Origin: Tetrahymena elliotti 4EA
Lineage: Eukaryota > Ciliophora > Oligohymenophorea > Hymenostomatida > Tetrahymenidae
NCBI GenBank assembly: GCA_000231825.2
Contig: JH720338.1
Coordinates: 481,574 to 545,573, forward strand
DNA: 64,000 nt
Direction: 5' to 3'
Part shown: positions 26,436 to 38,059 of the stretch, piece by piece
How positions within the stretch are numbered: position 1 is the stretch's first letter
Layout of the letters: every line of letters begins with the position of its first letter
Notes under the pieces: generated by a model
Seen by the model: only the letters and a program-made list of their open reading frames with translations
Told to the model about the DNA's origin: nothing
The model's database searches: none
Program-made: the position numbers and the translations under genes

Positions 26436-27879
26436 ATGAATCCTGAAAAGTCTAGATCTTGATCATAATCTGAGTGCACATGGAGAGAGAGTAAATCAGG
26501 ATAGAATAAAAATATTTAAATTGTTTAATCTGTAGGAAAAAAACTTGTGAAACATAAAGAGAAAATAGAAAAAATGTAGAATATATCATAGGATGAATCA
26601 TGTTAAATGCTTTCTGAAGTTTCATATTAATTTATTGAATCAAAAGAAAAAGAAAATGATAATCTATTTTAATAACAATCTTTTTAATAATAGTATTAAA
26701 AATCCTAAAATATTGAGCAAAAAGACATACTTTGAGATAAAACAGATAAAGAAGATAAGATAAAAAACAATAAACCTGAGGAAATAGAAGCTGAATATTT
26801 CAACTTTGACAACTTGCTATACAGAATCTCTGAAGGAATGCATTTTAGTGACTTATGTAAATAATTGATAAAGTAATATAATCTATAAAATGAAGAATAG
26901 CTATTGCAAACAATAGCAGAGGAACTTTTTGAATAAAATAATTAATTTCAATAGAGACCCCAAGAATTAGAAAGAGAAATAAATTTTACATTTCCTGAAA
27001 AATTAATGCACAAATAATTCCAAACATACCTGAAATGTGTATATTTAAATTAAAGTAGTGAGATAAATAAAAAATTTTTACAAAATAATGAAATCACTTT
27101 TGATTGTACAAGAATCTCTAAAAATAAGAGCTTAGCAAATTAAAATATTAAATTTGAATGAAAATTTATTTGAAAATAGCATATAGAGGGAAAAATCCTC
27201 GGAAAACTCTAAAAAATTAAGATAGAAACCCTTAATGCAAAGTTACACTCAAAAATCACCTCTTTTCAATATTGAACCTCAATCAAATTCTTTTCTGAAT
27301 AACTTTAACTTTTCATACATTAGGAAAAATTATCAAAATCAGAGAAAAAAAACCTAATTCCTCATACAAAAAGAATTCACAGTTCCATAATCTCAATAAA
27401 CTTTTTATGTACAACATATTGAGCATGTATCGTACAGATTCTCTCAATAATTTTAATTTACCTGAAATTTTAACAAAAGAACAAAATAAAATAATTTAGT
27501 AGTCAAAATTTCTAGCAGGAGGGATTACAAGAATCCGAATAGAGGATTCTTTGATTATTTCTCTCATAGTCACTACAAAGTTTTGTTTTTAAAAATTAAT
27601 AGTTATAGCATCAATCTAATTAGGTAGGATTAATAAGACATTGATCTACATAAAAAATGCTTTAAGATTGACTTAAGCTAAGAAGTTCCAGAAATATAAA
27701 CAACATGTATTAACTTAATAAAAGAAGCCAATTTTAGAATTTTTTTAACAAATATTCAGGAAAAGGAAATAGTTGATGATGGAACTGATTCTAAATAAAA
27801 TATAAGAAGAAAATACTCTTTAAAAATAATACAGGGTATTAAGATGCTTGCAAATGAAATTAATTCTAAGAGATTTTGA
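26436..27879 (+). pseudogene. Broken tandem paralogue of the 20529-22400 gene
   Basis: Homologous along its length to the intact gene 6 kb upstream. Matching blocks include SECTW, TYLKCVYLNQSSEINKKF, NKLFMYNILSMYRTDSLNN, YKNPNRGFFDYFSHSHYK, DDGTDSKQNIRRKY and the same KRF-TGA end. The reading frame is broken: TGA codons at 26460 and 26733, further TGAs soon after 27130, and the aligned segments lie in phases 0, 1, 2 and 1 in turn (near 27024, 27262, 27356 and 27511). Two shifts fall in A runs (27344-27352 and near 27505), where sequencing error is possible, but the TGA codons and the first shift point to real decay. The breaks lie inside blocks that are continuous in the intact gene, so introns are an unlikely cause. 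Confidence 0.8.
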
Positions 27880-29406
27880 AATTTTAACATAAATACATAA
27901 TGTTTTCTGTTTTAGAATATTTTCAAGATATTTCAATTGATTTGCGCTTTCATATTATTCTAAAAAAATAGTTTAAAATATTCTTTACTTTAAACTTATT
28001 TTCATAAAATATTATCTTTTGACTTTTCAAAATAGCATTAAAAAAATTCAACATTAGTTTCCAAAAACATTTAATTAGTGATTATCAATCTAAAATTTAA
28101 ATAAATTCAATGTTAGTCAACCCAATCTCTCTAATAAAAAAACAAAAATTTTTAATAGTAAAGAAATACTCAAAGTAGTAACTTTATTTGAGAGATTAAA
28201 ACAAGCCTAAAAAGTATTGGCTAATTTGAAATTAATTTTAATAAATATATTTAAATTCACTTGAAATCTTGAATTATAAAAAATCATTTGGTAATGATTA
28301 AATAAAAATAAATAATTTGCAGTTAAAAAACAATATGCTTAATTAATTAATTGTTTGTTTGTTTGTTTCAATTTTTGATTATATTTTTTTATTTATTTTG
28401 TTTTATTTGCGTCCCTCCAAGAAAAGAAAGTACTTAAATAAAAATGTTGTGAACGCTTTATCTAAATTTAGAATTATAATAGATAATATTTTATAACAAA
28501 AACAATAAAATTGAAAACAAATAGCTTCATATCTTAATAAATAAATAGCTTTATTTTCTATTCCTTTTTAGCATATGGACTATAAAGAAAGAAAAAAAGC
28601 AATAATTCAGTGTCATTTTTTGTTATAAAAATTATTTCTACTTCATTATACAAACAGTTTTACTTTTTATAAAAATGATAAGGTAAAGTAGTATTCTAAA
28701 TCCAATTAAATTCATCACCTAATTTAACTATTTTAAGATACCTATCCTTATTATCATATTTATAAATAAATAAAAAATGTTTGTGGTTTAATTATATCTT
28801 TGAATTATGATTAACATATAGCTATCTATGTTAACTTTTTCCAAAGCAGAATTAAATATACTCTCTACTGCTCATGGCCTTCAATAAGTCCTGTTTATCA
28901 TATATAATTTCCTTCGCTATACGTCATAATCAAAATTCAAAAGGAATACTTTTTTATCATAAGCATTGTAAATATTGCTAATATTTGAAAACTAAATTTA
29001 GATTATAAAGTAAAAGGAATTAAAAATTAACTCTTAAATTTAATGTCTTATAAAGTAAATAAAAGTTTTCTCCTTATTATTTCTCATTTAATTTTAAAAT
29101 GAAAACTAAGATAAAACTTTTTCTATATACTATTTAATCAAAACGATTCAAAATATACTAAGAGTAATTTTTTTTGTCAAAAGTTAACACTTTCTTTTTA
29201 ACAAATTTATCTAAAATATTTGAATGTAACAAATCAATTTACTCAAGCGTAAAATATCAATCATCAATTTTTAAGATATTATAAAGCAATTAAGCTTATG
29301 GTGATAAATAAATACTTCAAAAAATTGCAAATCTAAAAGCAAAGGTGATAAGAGTATAGATTTTAATTATCAACATTAGAAAGAAATAGCCATATAAATA
29401 TTTTTG
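27880..29406. other. AT-rich intergenic region with a GTTT microsatellite
   Basis: No gene seen. A short GTTT repeat lies at 28351-28368. The region is otherwise A/T tracts. Confidence 0.5.
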
Positions 29407-32400
29407 ATGAAATCAAAAGGAATTCCAGAATTACCTAAAATAAAGTTAAATGGATTAAGTAATGTTTCTAGTAACTAATAGAGATAAAGCAATCTCGATA
29501 ATAGTTACTTAGTGTAATATCCACAATCAATAAGAAATTCCTTTTAAAATCCATATTGGAATAGCTAAAACTTGAATTAAAATAATCATTATAATAGTTA
29601 AGAAGAATAATTATCTCATAGATAGTTTAGCAATTAGTTTGAAGAAGACTAAAGAAATGTTCACATACCAACTGACAGCAGAAAAAATTCTTAAAATTAT
29701 AGTCCTGAAATAACTCAGAGCGCTCGAAGTAGCTCAGTTATCATAGATAATCCAAGTTAAAATAGTAAAATATATTTGTTATTATTTACATAAAGTGAAG
29801 TTATATGTACATATAATTAGAATATAAATACTATCGTTAAGCATAAAAAAATTTAAATGGGCAACACAGAAACAATGAATTTCATGGCCAGAAATTTAGA
29901 TGTTCAATTACACCATAGTCTTAGTCATTTACTTAAGATAACCACAGCTAAGAAGGTGAGACAAGGACATACTTTTATACAAATAATTAGCAAAGACATA
30001 AAAAGGTAACATAAAGTCACTAGTAAGGGTTTTATCCTCCTGATAATTTAAGTGAGGAAAGGGAATATAATAATTAAACAGGTCCGCAATATTTAGAAAA
30101 AACAGATTAAAATGTAGCTAGCTAAAGTGATAGGCAAGCAGATATAAGTTTAGAAAAATAAAGAGACTCGAATGATGCAATACCTAGATTAGAGTCAACA
30201 ACACTTTATAATTAAAATAAAACCTACTTTCCAAAAACAACAGAAAATTATAAGTTCTTTTTAAACTCTGCACTGAAAGACATTCATGGAATCTATTCTA
30301 AAAATTAGTAATTAGATAAATCTAATTAGGAGAAATTTAGGCATAGATCAACAAGTAAATCTCAAGCTACACAAGAGAATTTCTTTGAACCAAGGAAGAG
30401 ATTGAATTCTATATCAAATAACTAAAAGCAAAGCAGTTAGGAATATTATTTCACCTAAACTAAATAACAGTATGTCCAACCAGGTGATTAGTTAAAGAGG
30501 AATGAGCCACCCATTTTAAAAAATACAAATTATAGCGAACTAAATTAGTTAAACTATGTAACATTATCTACAAAAAACTCTTAAAAGCGCTATTAATAAT
30601 AAAAAAATTATGAAAATAATTTGAATCACCAATACTTAGAATAAGATATAAATTATGGAAGTCAACTTAATAATAATAGAGCATCTGTTGACTTGGGTTA
30701 AATAAAAAAAAATACTAATTATGAATTTTTTATGAAGGAAACAAATTAAAATCACCTTCGTAAAAACTTCCACTCGAAAAGGATAGAAGAACTTAGCAAA
30801 CCAAAATAAGTTTCAGTTAAACCTACCCATCCTTAAGAGAAAACACAAAGTTAAGTGCAAAAAAAAAGAAAACAGAGTCCATAAAGAATTTAGTCTGAAA
30901 AATCATCAAGTAATAATTTAGTTTTAAATAAGACTGAAGGTACATAAAGATTAGCTACTTAAAATGCAAAAAATCAAAAAGAAAAAACTAAATCTATCAG
31001 TAGCAGTTTAGTAAAAGATAACAATTCAATTATGAAATCTGATGGCAAAGATAAAAGTAAGATGGAAACCACTCAAGCTAATAGTGAAACTTAAAATTTA
31101 GTTGATTCTAAAGTTTTTGATAATGATTCATTTAATGAAGAAATTGAAATTGATTCCTCCTTTGAAAGACTTTAAAAGACAATTAAAAAATAAAATGAAG
31201 TTCAAGAAAAGCTTTCATAAAACACAAAAAATGCAACTTAAAATTTGACATCAATAGATAAAATAAGAATATTAACAGGTAAAGGGAAATTTCATTTTAG
31301 TAAAAAGTAAAGCTAAGATTAACAATAGGGTCAACAAAATAATTTATAACAAACTAAGGATTTCCTTAGGTAGTAGAGGATAGCTCAAATTAGGAATGAT
31401 AAAATAGAAAGAATTTTGTCTTTAAAAAACAGTGATAACATCAAACACTCTCTAGAATCTGGCTTTTCAAGTTAGTCGTTTGGAAAGATGGAAATAAATG
31501 GAAGTATAAATTTATTTAACTTGAATTCATAAGGAGAAAGGTTTCAATAAAATTTAAGTAGATTTTAAAGCAGCTGCTTATTCAGAGCTGATAAAAAGCT
31601 AAAAAATACAAAAGTAGAATTCAAAGTAAATTATGGATTTAAGTTGGATAAAGAAATTGAATTCTATAAAAAGCAAAGAGAACAAAAAGAATAAAAGGAA
31701 AAAGAAGAGAGTCAGCAAAAATAAAAGTAGTAGAAAGAAATAGTATCTAAATAAATCTATTAAAGGGAAAGACATAGAAATTTAGAGGTGGATATCACTA
31801 TTCACTCAGAAGAAATACACACAAAGCTAGTTTTTGGAGAAAAAGTTTCCTTCATAAAAATTCCAGTTGTAACTTTAGCAGAAGAATTAGATATCTAATA
31901 TATTTAGCCTATTGATCAATTCAGCACTCTATGTAGAAGCTAAAAGTAGATGAAAGGTGCTTAGTTTATTTTAAGGAAAGAAAAACTAACAGAATTAAAA
32001 TAATAGCATTATCTATTTCACATTAATTCTTTAATGGCCAAAGAAAACAATCTCTATGTTAAAGATCCAGTTGCAGTAAGGGTTGATAGTGAATACTATC
32101 TCCTCTAATTTTACAAAGTATATAGGAAACTAAAAGATGTTTTACTAATGCAGAACTCTTAATCATTACAATCAAAGCTTTATCCTTAGCATAAATTTAG
32201 CAACTATGGCGATGAAGATTATAGTATAACTAACTAAGAAAATGAAGAAGAGGAAGTGAGAGATTAGCCTTTTTTAAATGAAAGTTAGATAGCCCATATC
32301 TACAAGCAAATACTAGAAAATGTTACTTAAATGAATGAAATTCTCAACATATTTCATTCAAATTTGAATCTTGATAACATTGCATTATTTGAAGGTAATT

Positions 32401-33548
32401 GTGTTTCAATAATTAATTTTGATGAAACTCAAATAATATATAATAAGGGTAGTAACCAACAAATGTCTAACAAAAATTACATTATATCAAACAATAATCT
32501 CCAAAGAATTCAATATTAGAAATATGTATAGTATGAGGAGATTTTGTCTAAAGAATTTTCTCCTTTAGACTATTAATTACATGACCTAATTTGTCTATTT
32601 ATTTAATTAAAATTTGCCAATCCTGATCTTATGTCAGAAAGTTAATTTAAATAATTCATTAAAATCATTAACTTAGAATAGCCTCTCTCTCTTTCTGGCC
32701 AAGTAATTAAACAACTAATACAGTATCAACAATTATAATAACATAATTTAATTTAATCATATGCAGATACAATTTACATTGACAAGCATGGCTATGGAAT
32801 GGATTATTTGATTTCCTATAAATATTAAAAATAAGACAATAATAATATTGATTAGATTCTATTTTACTTAACTAATTTATAGTTCTAAAAGTCAAACTAA
32901 ATGATAAATTGCTTATCTTAGCAGCAATCTTCTGAGTAGCTCATTTTAAGAGCTTTTTACTATTATCTTAATAAATAATATGAAATTAGTTATGAAGAAT
33001 TACTTTAATTTGAAAAAGAGTCTCTAGAAAAATATCACAAAGAATAAATTTAAAATAATTAAAATTTAGATTAAAAAGACAAAGAAAGCTTATAAACTAA
33101 TACAATTAACAACCAAATCCTTTAAAGTTTACATTTTTGGAAAGGAAGAATCGAATTTATGAATAAATAATTTGACAAATCGGATAAATCCTTCTAAAAA
33201 TATATTAATGGTTCATAGAATATCTGCAACAGTCTTCTTGATTTAGCAGATTTCTATAAGCATATAGTAAACTTGAATAAGTCAATCCATTATTATGAGC
33301 AAGCAGAAAAACATGTTGTAAACAATAAAGAACTTAATCTGCACTAAATCTATTATGTGCAAATCATGAAAAGATAAATTTACTTTTATCAAAACACAGA
33401 TATTAAAGAAAAATAAATAGAAATAGCAAGCAGATGCATTTAATTTTTAACATAAACCTACAAAGATGAATAAGATTGTGAGCTCCTTTCTTTTAAATAA
33501 TAATTCTCAAATTTAATAACTTAATAGCCACCAGCAAAAAAATAATGA
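29407..33548 (+). CDS. Large low-complexity protein with a kinase-like fold lacking catalytic residues and C-terminal TPR-like helices
   Basis: Two exons, 29407-29764 and 29821-33548, joined across a 56-nt GT...AG intron, giving 1361 residues. The first two thirds are rich in Asn, Gln, Ser and Lys with a charged coiled-coil stretch (KKQREQKEQKEKEESQQK). Around residues 800-1000 the order of elements resembles a protein kinase: a helix AHIYKQILENVTQMNEIL, then FHSNLNLDNIALFE at 964-977 where kinases have HRDLKPENILL, then VSIINFDET where kinases have the DFG strand. The catalytic Asp is Asn967 and DFG is NFD (985-987), so phosphotransfer is not expected. Residues about 1155-1330 look like TPR helices (LADFYKHIVNLNKSIHYYEQAEKHV is split over the region). 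Function unknown; the pseudokinase reading is inference. Confidence 0.75.
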
Positions 33549-34317
33549 AATAAATTATTAGTGTATATACAATATTTATATTAATTAATATATTATTATT
33601 CATAAAAAATCAATATTTATTTTCATCTTATAAACACATTTTTAAAATTTTTACTCATCAGTTAAAGTTCCTCAACAAAAATTATTTTAACATTAATATA
33701 AATTGTTTTTTTTTAATAAAAAAATAAACAAATTTCATTTAAAATTTGTTTATTTATTTGGTGAATCAAAAATAATTTTAAGTAGTTATTGGAGCATCTG
33801 TTTAGATTGAATCATCATAGTTGATAGTAAATATAAAAGGAGTTAGATAGAGTTAGATAAGAGAAGGATCTTAAACTAGAGGTGAGCTGATACCTTAAAA
33901 AAACTAAAAGGTTAATATTTTTAAAATATTTAAATTTTTATTAAAAATGAACATGTTTCATTTAAAAAATTATTTATTTGGGAAATAAAAAATAATTTTA
34001 AGTAATTAATCAATAATAAAAAGAAAATTAAAAGGTTCTTATTTTTTTGAAAAGCAATAATCATTTAACCTTAAAAAAAAATTAAATTAATGTCTTTTTA
34101 ACTTATTTTAAAAAAATAATTTAAAAAAAATAAAATATTTTTTTTAGTTTTTTTGAAGTAATTGTTATTATTTATCCAATTTTGCTTGGATATAATTTTG
34201 AATTGTATTTTAATAGAATTATGTACAATTAATCAAAACGATTAAAACGAATCAATTGACTGAATATTTTTTAATATCAAAATACAATACTAAATCATTT
34301 AAGATCTAAAATAGTAA
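33549..34317. other. Intergenic region with an imperfect direct repeat
   Basis: Two related stretches of about 65 bp lie at 33722-33790 and 33947-34008, sharing TTTCATTTAAAA, TTATTTATTTGG and AAAAATAATTTTAAGTA. No gene recognised between the two coding regions. Confidence 0.5.
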
Positions 34318-36068
34318 ATGCAATCCATGAAGAATATATTTATTTTATTAATACTAACTCTCGTTTTTGAAAAATCTTTATCACAATCTACTGAGACATA
34401 AGCTGGGGTTAGAAAATTTTTATTTATATAGCAAGAAACTTAGACAGATGGTTAATAATAAGTTGTAGATCCAACAAACTAATAAGATAATGCTACATAA
34501 AATGTTTAAAGTGATCCTAATTTACCAGATGCACCAATATAATAGGTTGCACCTTAAGATTAGAATACTACTTAATAAGCAGTTCCTGTAGAAAAAAAGG
34601 AAGAAAAGAATCTAATGTATGTAATTCCTTTTTCAAAAGAATAATTTGAGGCAGAAATGAAATTATAGAGCTTGAAATTGCAAGATGATTCAAAAAAATA
34701 TTTTGAATAGAATTTATAAACATTGAAAAATATTACAATTGAGAATAGGAAAATTATCGAATAGAAAAAAAAGATTATTAAACTTTATTTAAATCATACA
34801 ATGATTTATTTAGACTCTTAAATTCAAGTTCTTTAAAGAGAGTTAGAGTAAAATCATGAAATTATTATATAATTAGCTTCTGCTATTATGCTTACTACCC
34901 TTGATGACTATGAGTAGAAAATTGCATCATTCAAATTGTAAATATAGGACCTATTAGTTAAAATAGATCCCCCAAAAACTCTTTGCAAAAAGATTATGAG
35001 TTGTTAAAGTTGTGCTGCTCAACAGGATTGTGTATGGTCTACTGACAGAAGGGCTTGCTTTGTGGGTATTATATTTATTTCAATTTTTTCTAAATTGATT
35101 ATTTTTTTTATTTGTATAAAGGATCTAAATATGATGGGTGCTATTTTGATTTTTGTGAATTTTTTATTAAGGATAATTGTATTAGTAATGCGTTGATTGA
35201 TAGAGTAGAGTAAGATCAACTGGATCATTACACTGAAGATGAATATCTTGCATAGATTATGGATGAATTATATGATGAAGAAGATGTTGAAATAGCAGCT
35301 TAGAGGATTCCATAACCTTAAAAAAATTATTAGTTACAGCTGTAAAATAAATTAATAGGACTAAAAGATAAAATATAAAGAGCTAGAATATACATAAATT
35401 ATATCAAGAAAATATATTTCAAGCTTAGATATTAAAATATTATTTTTAAGAGAAAGAGAAAGTAATAAAAAGAGGAAGATTTAAAATTTATTTAAGAAAT
35501 TGAAAAAAATGAAGAGTCATTCCTTAAAGGTATAAAAGAGACTGAAGAAGAAAAGAAAATAAATATTGATGACATAATCAAGAATGAAAAAGCTTTGGAA
35601 ATAGCTGCAAGAAAGGGATAACCAAGTCCAGTTGGAGAAGAAAAAGATGAAAAACTAATTATTGGTAAGAATGGATAAATAACTCTTTCAAATGGTTAAG
35701 TTATAGAAGGTCTTCTCATTATTGATGGAAAGGTTTTTGATCAAATAACAGGTGAAGAAAGAATAGACTTAAAAGTTGTTAATGGATAGTTAGTAGGTGA
35801 AAATGGAAAACCTATAACTGCCAGTGAACTTCAAAATAAATTAGAAGAGGAATAGGGATTTATAGATGGTCTTTTAAGTAATTGGTTTGGAGATGAGTAT
35901 GAAGCCCCTACTAAAACAACTTTAAGTGAATAAGATAAGAAGTTATTAGAAAAAGAAAAAGATGAAACAATAATAGATGTTGACGCTGAAGAAATATAAA
36001 ATGAAGAACAAACTATTTTAGAATATATTTCTGATCAAATGGAACGAGAAAATGATGAAAACAACTGA
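34318..36068 (+). CDS. Secreted or membrane-anchored protein with a PSI-like cysteine motif
   Basis: Two exons, 34318-35065 and 35122-36068 (56-nt intron), 564 residues. A signal peptide is clear at the N terminus (FILLILTLVFEKSLS); translation could start at Met1 or Met4. Residues 25-70 are Q/D/N-rich, 75-215 form a long charged helix likely to be coiled coil. From Cys223 comes a compact cysteine cluster, CKKIMSCQSCAAQQDCVW, continuing across the intron to CYFDFC near 256-261, which matches the spacing of PSI (plexin-semaphorin-integrin) domains. The rest is acidic, with a beta-rich segment (IEGLLIIDGKVFDQITGEE). There is no obvious C-terminal membrane helix, so it is probably secreted or in the secretory lumen. 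No specific function known to me. Confidence 0.8.
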
Positions 36069-37678
36069 AGTTTTTGAAACAATTAAATTAAAATTTACCA
36101 AAATATATCTTTAAATAAATTTATCAATCTTTTATTTATTCTTACTATTGTAATGTTCTTTTGCAATTAAAACTACTAAAAACCAGATAAATAATTTATT
36201 TTTAAACCATAAAATATTTTCATTTCAACAAGTTTTCAGCTTTATAAATTAATCTTTAAATATGCATGAAACCAAATAATTAGATATTTTTTAACAAGTT
36301 TTAATAAAAAATTATGAATTATTTCTTTTACGTTCAAAAAAAAAAATCTATTAAAAATATATTCAATTTTATTTTACAGAATTAAAATGAACAATCAATC
36401 ATTAATCATTAGGTAGTAATTTTAAATATTTACTTAATATTTGCAAAAAATATGTTAAATATATTTTGATTATTTAGTAAATTTAAATTTATGTTGCTTT
36501 TAAGCTAAATTAGAATTTTGAATATGTTAAATTTATTTTGAAGATGTTCAATCTTTTTATCTCATTTAAAAATATTTTTATTTCTTCTTAAAATAAAAAA
36601 AATAATGCATTATAGCATAGCAATTATTAAATAAAATGTTAATATATTTGTATATCTGCTTTATCATTAATTATTTGGTTTATTTTTTCTTTTAATTTTG
36701 TTTATTTATTATCTGTTTCAATTTTGTTTATTTGTTATTTGTATTCTTTTGTTTATTTTATTTATCTTAATTATTATTTATTTATTTGTTAATTTATTTA
36801 ATTTTTATTTATATTTTTTTTTAATTTTCCTTTTTTATTTTTAAAAGTCATATATGATCCATCATGCAACTCAATCACTCTCAACTTGTGTCTAAATTCT
36901 TGTTCTTCTCTTGCTAGTTTAAAAAATACTTTTTATATATGTAAATATATGATTGCATGAGACTTTAGAGTTCTCATTTTTAGGAAAAGACCTTAATTTT
37001 GATATTACCATATCGCTTAATTGTAGGATTTAAAATCTCTATAATTAGCATTATAAAGATAGGAAACAAACTTTTATCTAATAAAATCGAGGTGTCTTCA
37101 TCTTTTGTGTAAATTTATTGGTAGTGTAGAATTCAAATATTCTAAAATTTACTGAAGATGATTCACCTTATAATTTTAAAAAACTAAAGGGAATGAGTGA
37201 GGATTTTTAAAAACTTTATTTATTAGATTAGGTTTGTTTCTTTTCTTTTTTACTATTCTTTCTTTGTTTTTAATAACTTATTAATTATTAGTTTTTTAAT
37301 TATACTTTTTTATTTAAAGAAGGGAAAACAAAACCTTTTTTCTACCCACTTTTTTTTAATTAAATTTTGTTTCTTTTTTTACTTTTAATTAAAGAAAAAA
37401 AAAAATAATGAATATGGGGGAAAAATCATTCAATTAGAAGAAGAAAAAGAATTCATTAAAGGCCTATGAATTTTTAATTAAAAAAGAAATGAAAAACCCC
37501 CTTTCATCAAAGATTAATCTGAAAATAATAATTAATAGATAAAGTTAGAATTTAATTAACTTTTTAAGATATTTTGAAATACTTTTTAGTAGCAAAATCA
37601 AAGTACAATTTGAATTCAAAATTTAATAAAGGAAAAAAAATATTAATAAAATCTTATAATTTTTTTAATCAAAAAAAA
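36069..37678. other. AT-rich intergenic region
   Basis: Low-complexity sequence with T-rich imperfect TTTAT/TTTGT repeats at about 36660-36800. The part from 36850 to 37210 is less biased but I find no open frame or RNA that I recognise in it. Confidence 0.45.
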
Positions 37679-37729
37679 TTAAGTTTCTTAAGAAAAGGGC
37701 TTGCTAAAGATAATTCTTAAGAAACTTAA
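37679..37729. other. Perfect 16-bp inverted repeat with GCTA mini-stem in the loop
   Basis: Arms 37679-37694 and 37714-37729 (TTAAGTTTCTTAAGAA and its exact reverse complement) enclose a 19-base loop. The loop itself contains CTT-GCTA-AAG, a 3-bp stem closing the same GCTA as the hairpins downstream. Confidence 0.85.
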
Positions 37730-37739
37730 TAAAAATCAG

Positions 37740-37842
37740 AAGACATCATCAGACACTTACCCATTGCTAATCTTTTGCTTTACTTGCTACCCATGCTGAA
37801 ATTGCTTTGCTTACCCAAGCTAAAAAATTCTTGCTGATTTAA
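37740..37842. repeat. Diverged repeats of TTGCT and ACCCA words
   Basis: Within about 100 bases TTGCT occurs seven times, and TACCCA-type words recur next to GCT (TTACCCATTGCT, CTACCCATGCT, TTACCCAAGCT). It reads as two to three copies of a 25-28 base unit. The pyrimidine-rich strand is the plus strand. This directly precedes the GCTA hairpins. Confidence 0.5.
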
Positions 37843-37843
37843 A

Positions 37844-37859
37844 ATGCATGCTAATGCAT
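37844..37859. other. Hairpin, 6-bp stem, GCTA loop
   Basis: ATGCAT-GCTA-ATGCAT, perfectly paired. Confidence 0.8.
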
Positions 37860-37864
37860 AAAAA

Positions 37865-37884
37865 ATATTGTTGCTAAACAATAT
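37865..37884. other. Hairpin, 8-bp stem, GCTA loop
   Basis: ATATTGTT-GCTA-AACAATAT, perfectly paired. The stem has no sequence similarity to the two neighbouring hairpins, only the loop is shared. Confidence 0.85.
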
Positions 37885-37902
37885 ATAATAATCAATCTTG
37901 TT

Positions 37903-37924
37903 AATTGGTATGCTAATGCCAATT
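37903..37924. other. Hairpin, 9-bp stem with one G-U, GCTA loop
   Basis: AATTGGTAT-GCTA-ATGCCAATT. Eight Watson-Crick pairs plus one T-G pair. The wobble pair is allowed only for RNA on the plus-strand sense (U-G), and would be A-C on the minus-strand transcript, which favours a plus-strand RNA. Confidence 0.8.
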
Positions 37925-37999
37925 TACAATGATAATTTGTTGTATGTTAAATAATTATTTAATGCATCGTATATAAGATTTAGACCATTTAGCAATTAA

Positions 38000-38020
38000 A
38001 ATACTCAGTGGGAGAGTATT
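38000..38020. other. Hairpin, 7-bp stem, 7-base loop
   Basis: AATACTC-AGTGGGA-GAGTATT, perfectly paired; loop is G-rich. Confidence 0.75.
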
Positions 38021-38059
38021 GCATAAGTTTTTAAGGTCAAACATTACCAAATTCTTAAC

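Noticed and set aside
26436..27879. Second Q/N-rich paralogue as an intact intron-containing gene
   Set aside because: Phase changes fall inside blocks continuous in the intact copy, with no extra sequence that could be an intron, and TGA codons lie in aligned coding positions.
36660..36800. TTTAT/TTTGT-rich stretch as a satellite
   Set aside because: Imperfect T-rich low complexity without a stable period.
37400..37500. GGGGGAAAAATCATT and AATGAAAAACCCCC as an inverted repeat
   Set aside because: The A and T runs do not pair in register, so only short parts match; weaker than the hairpins that follow.
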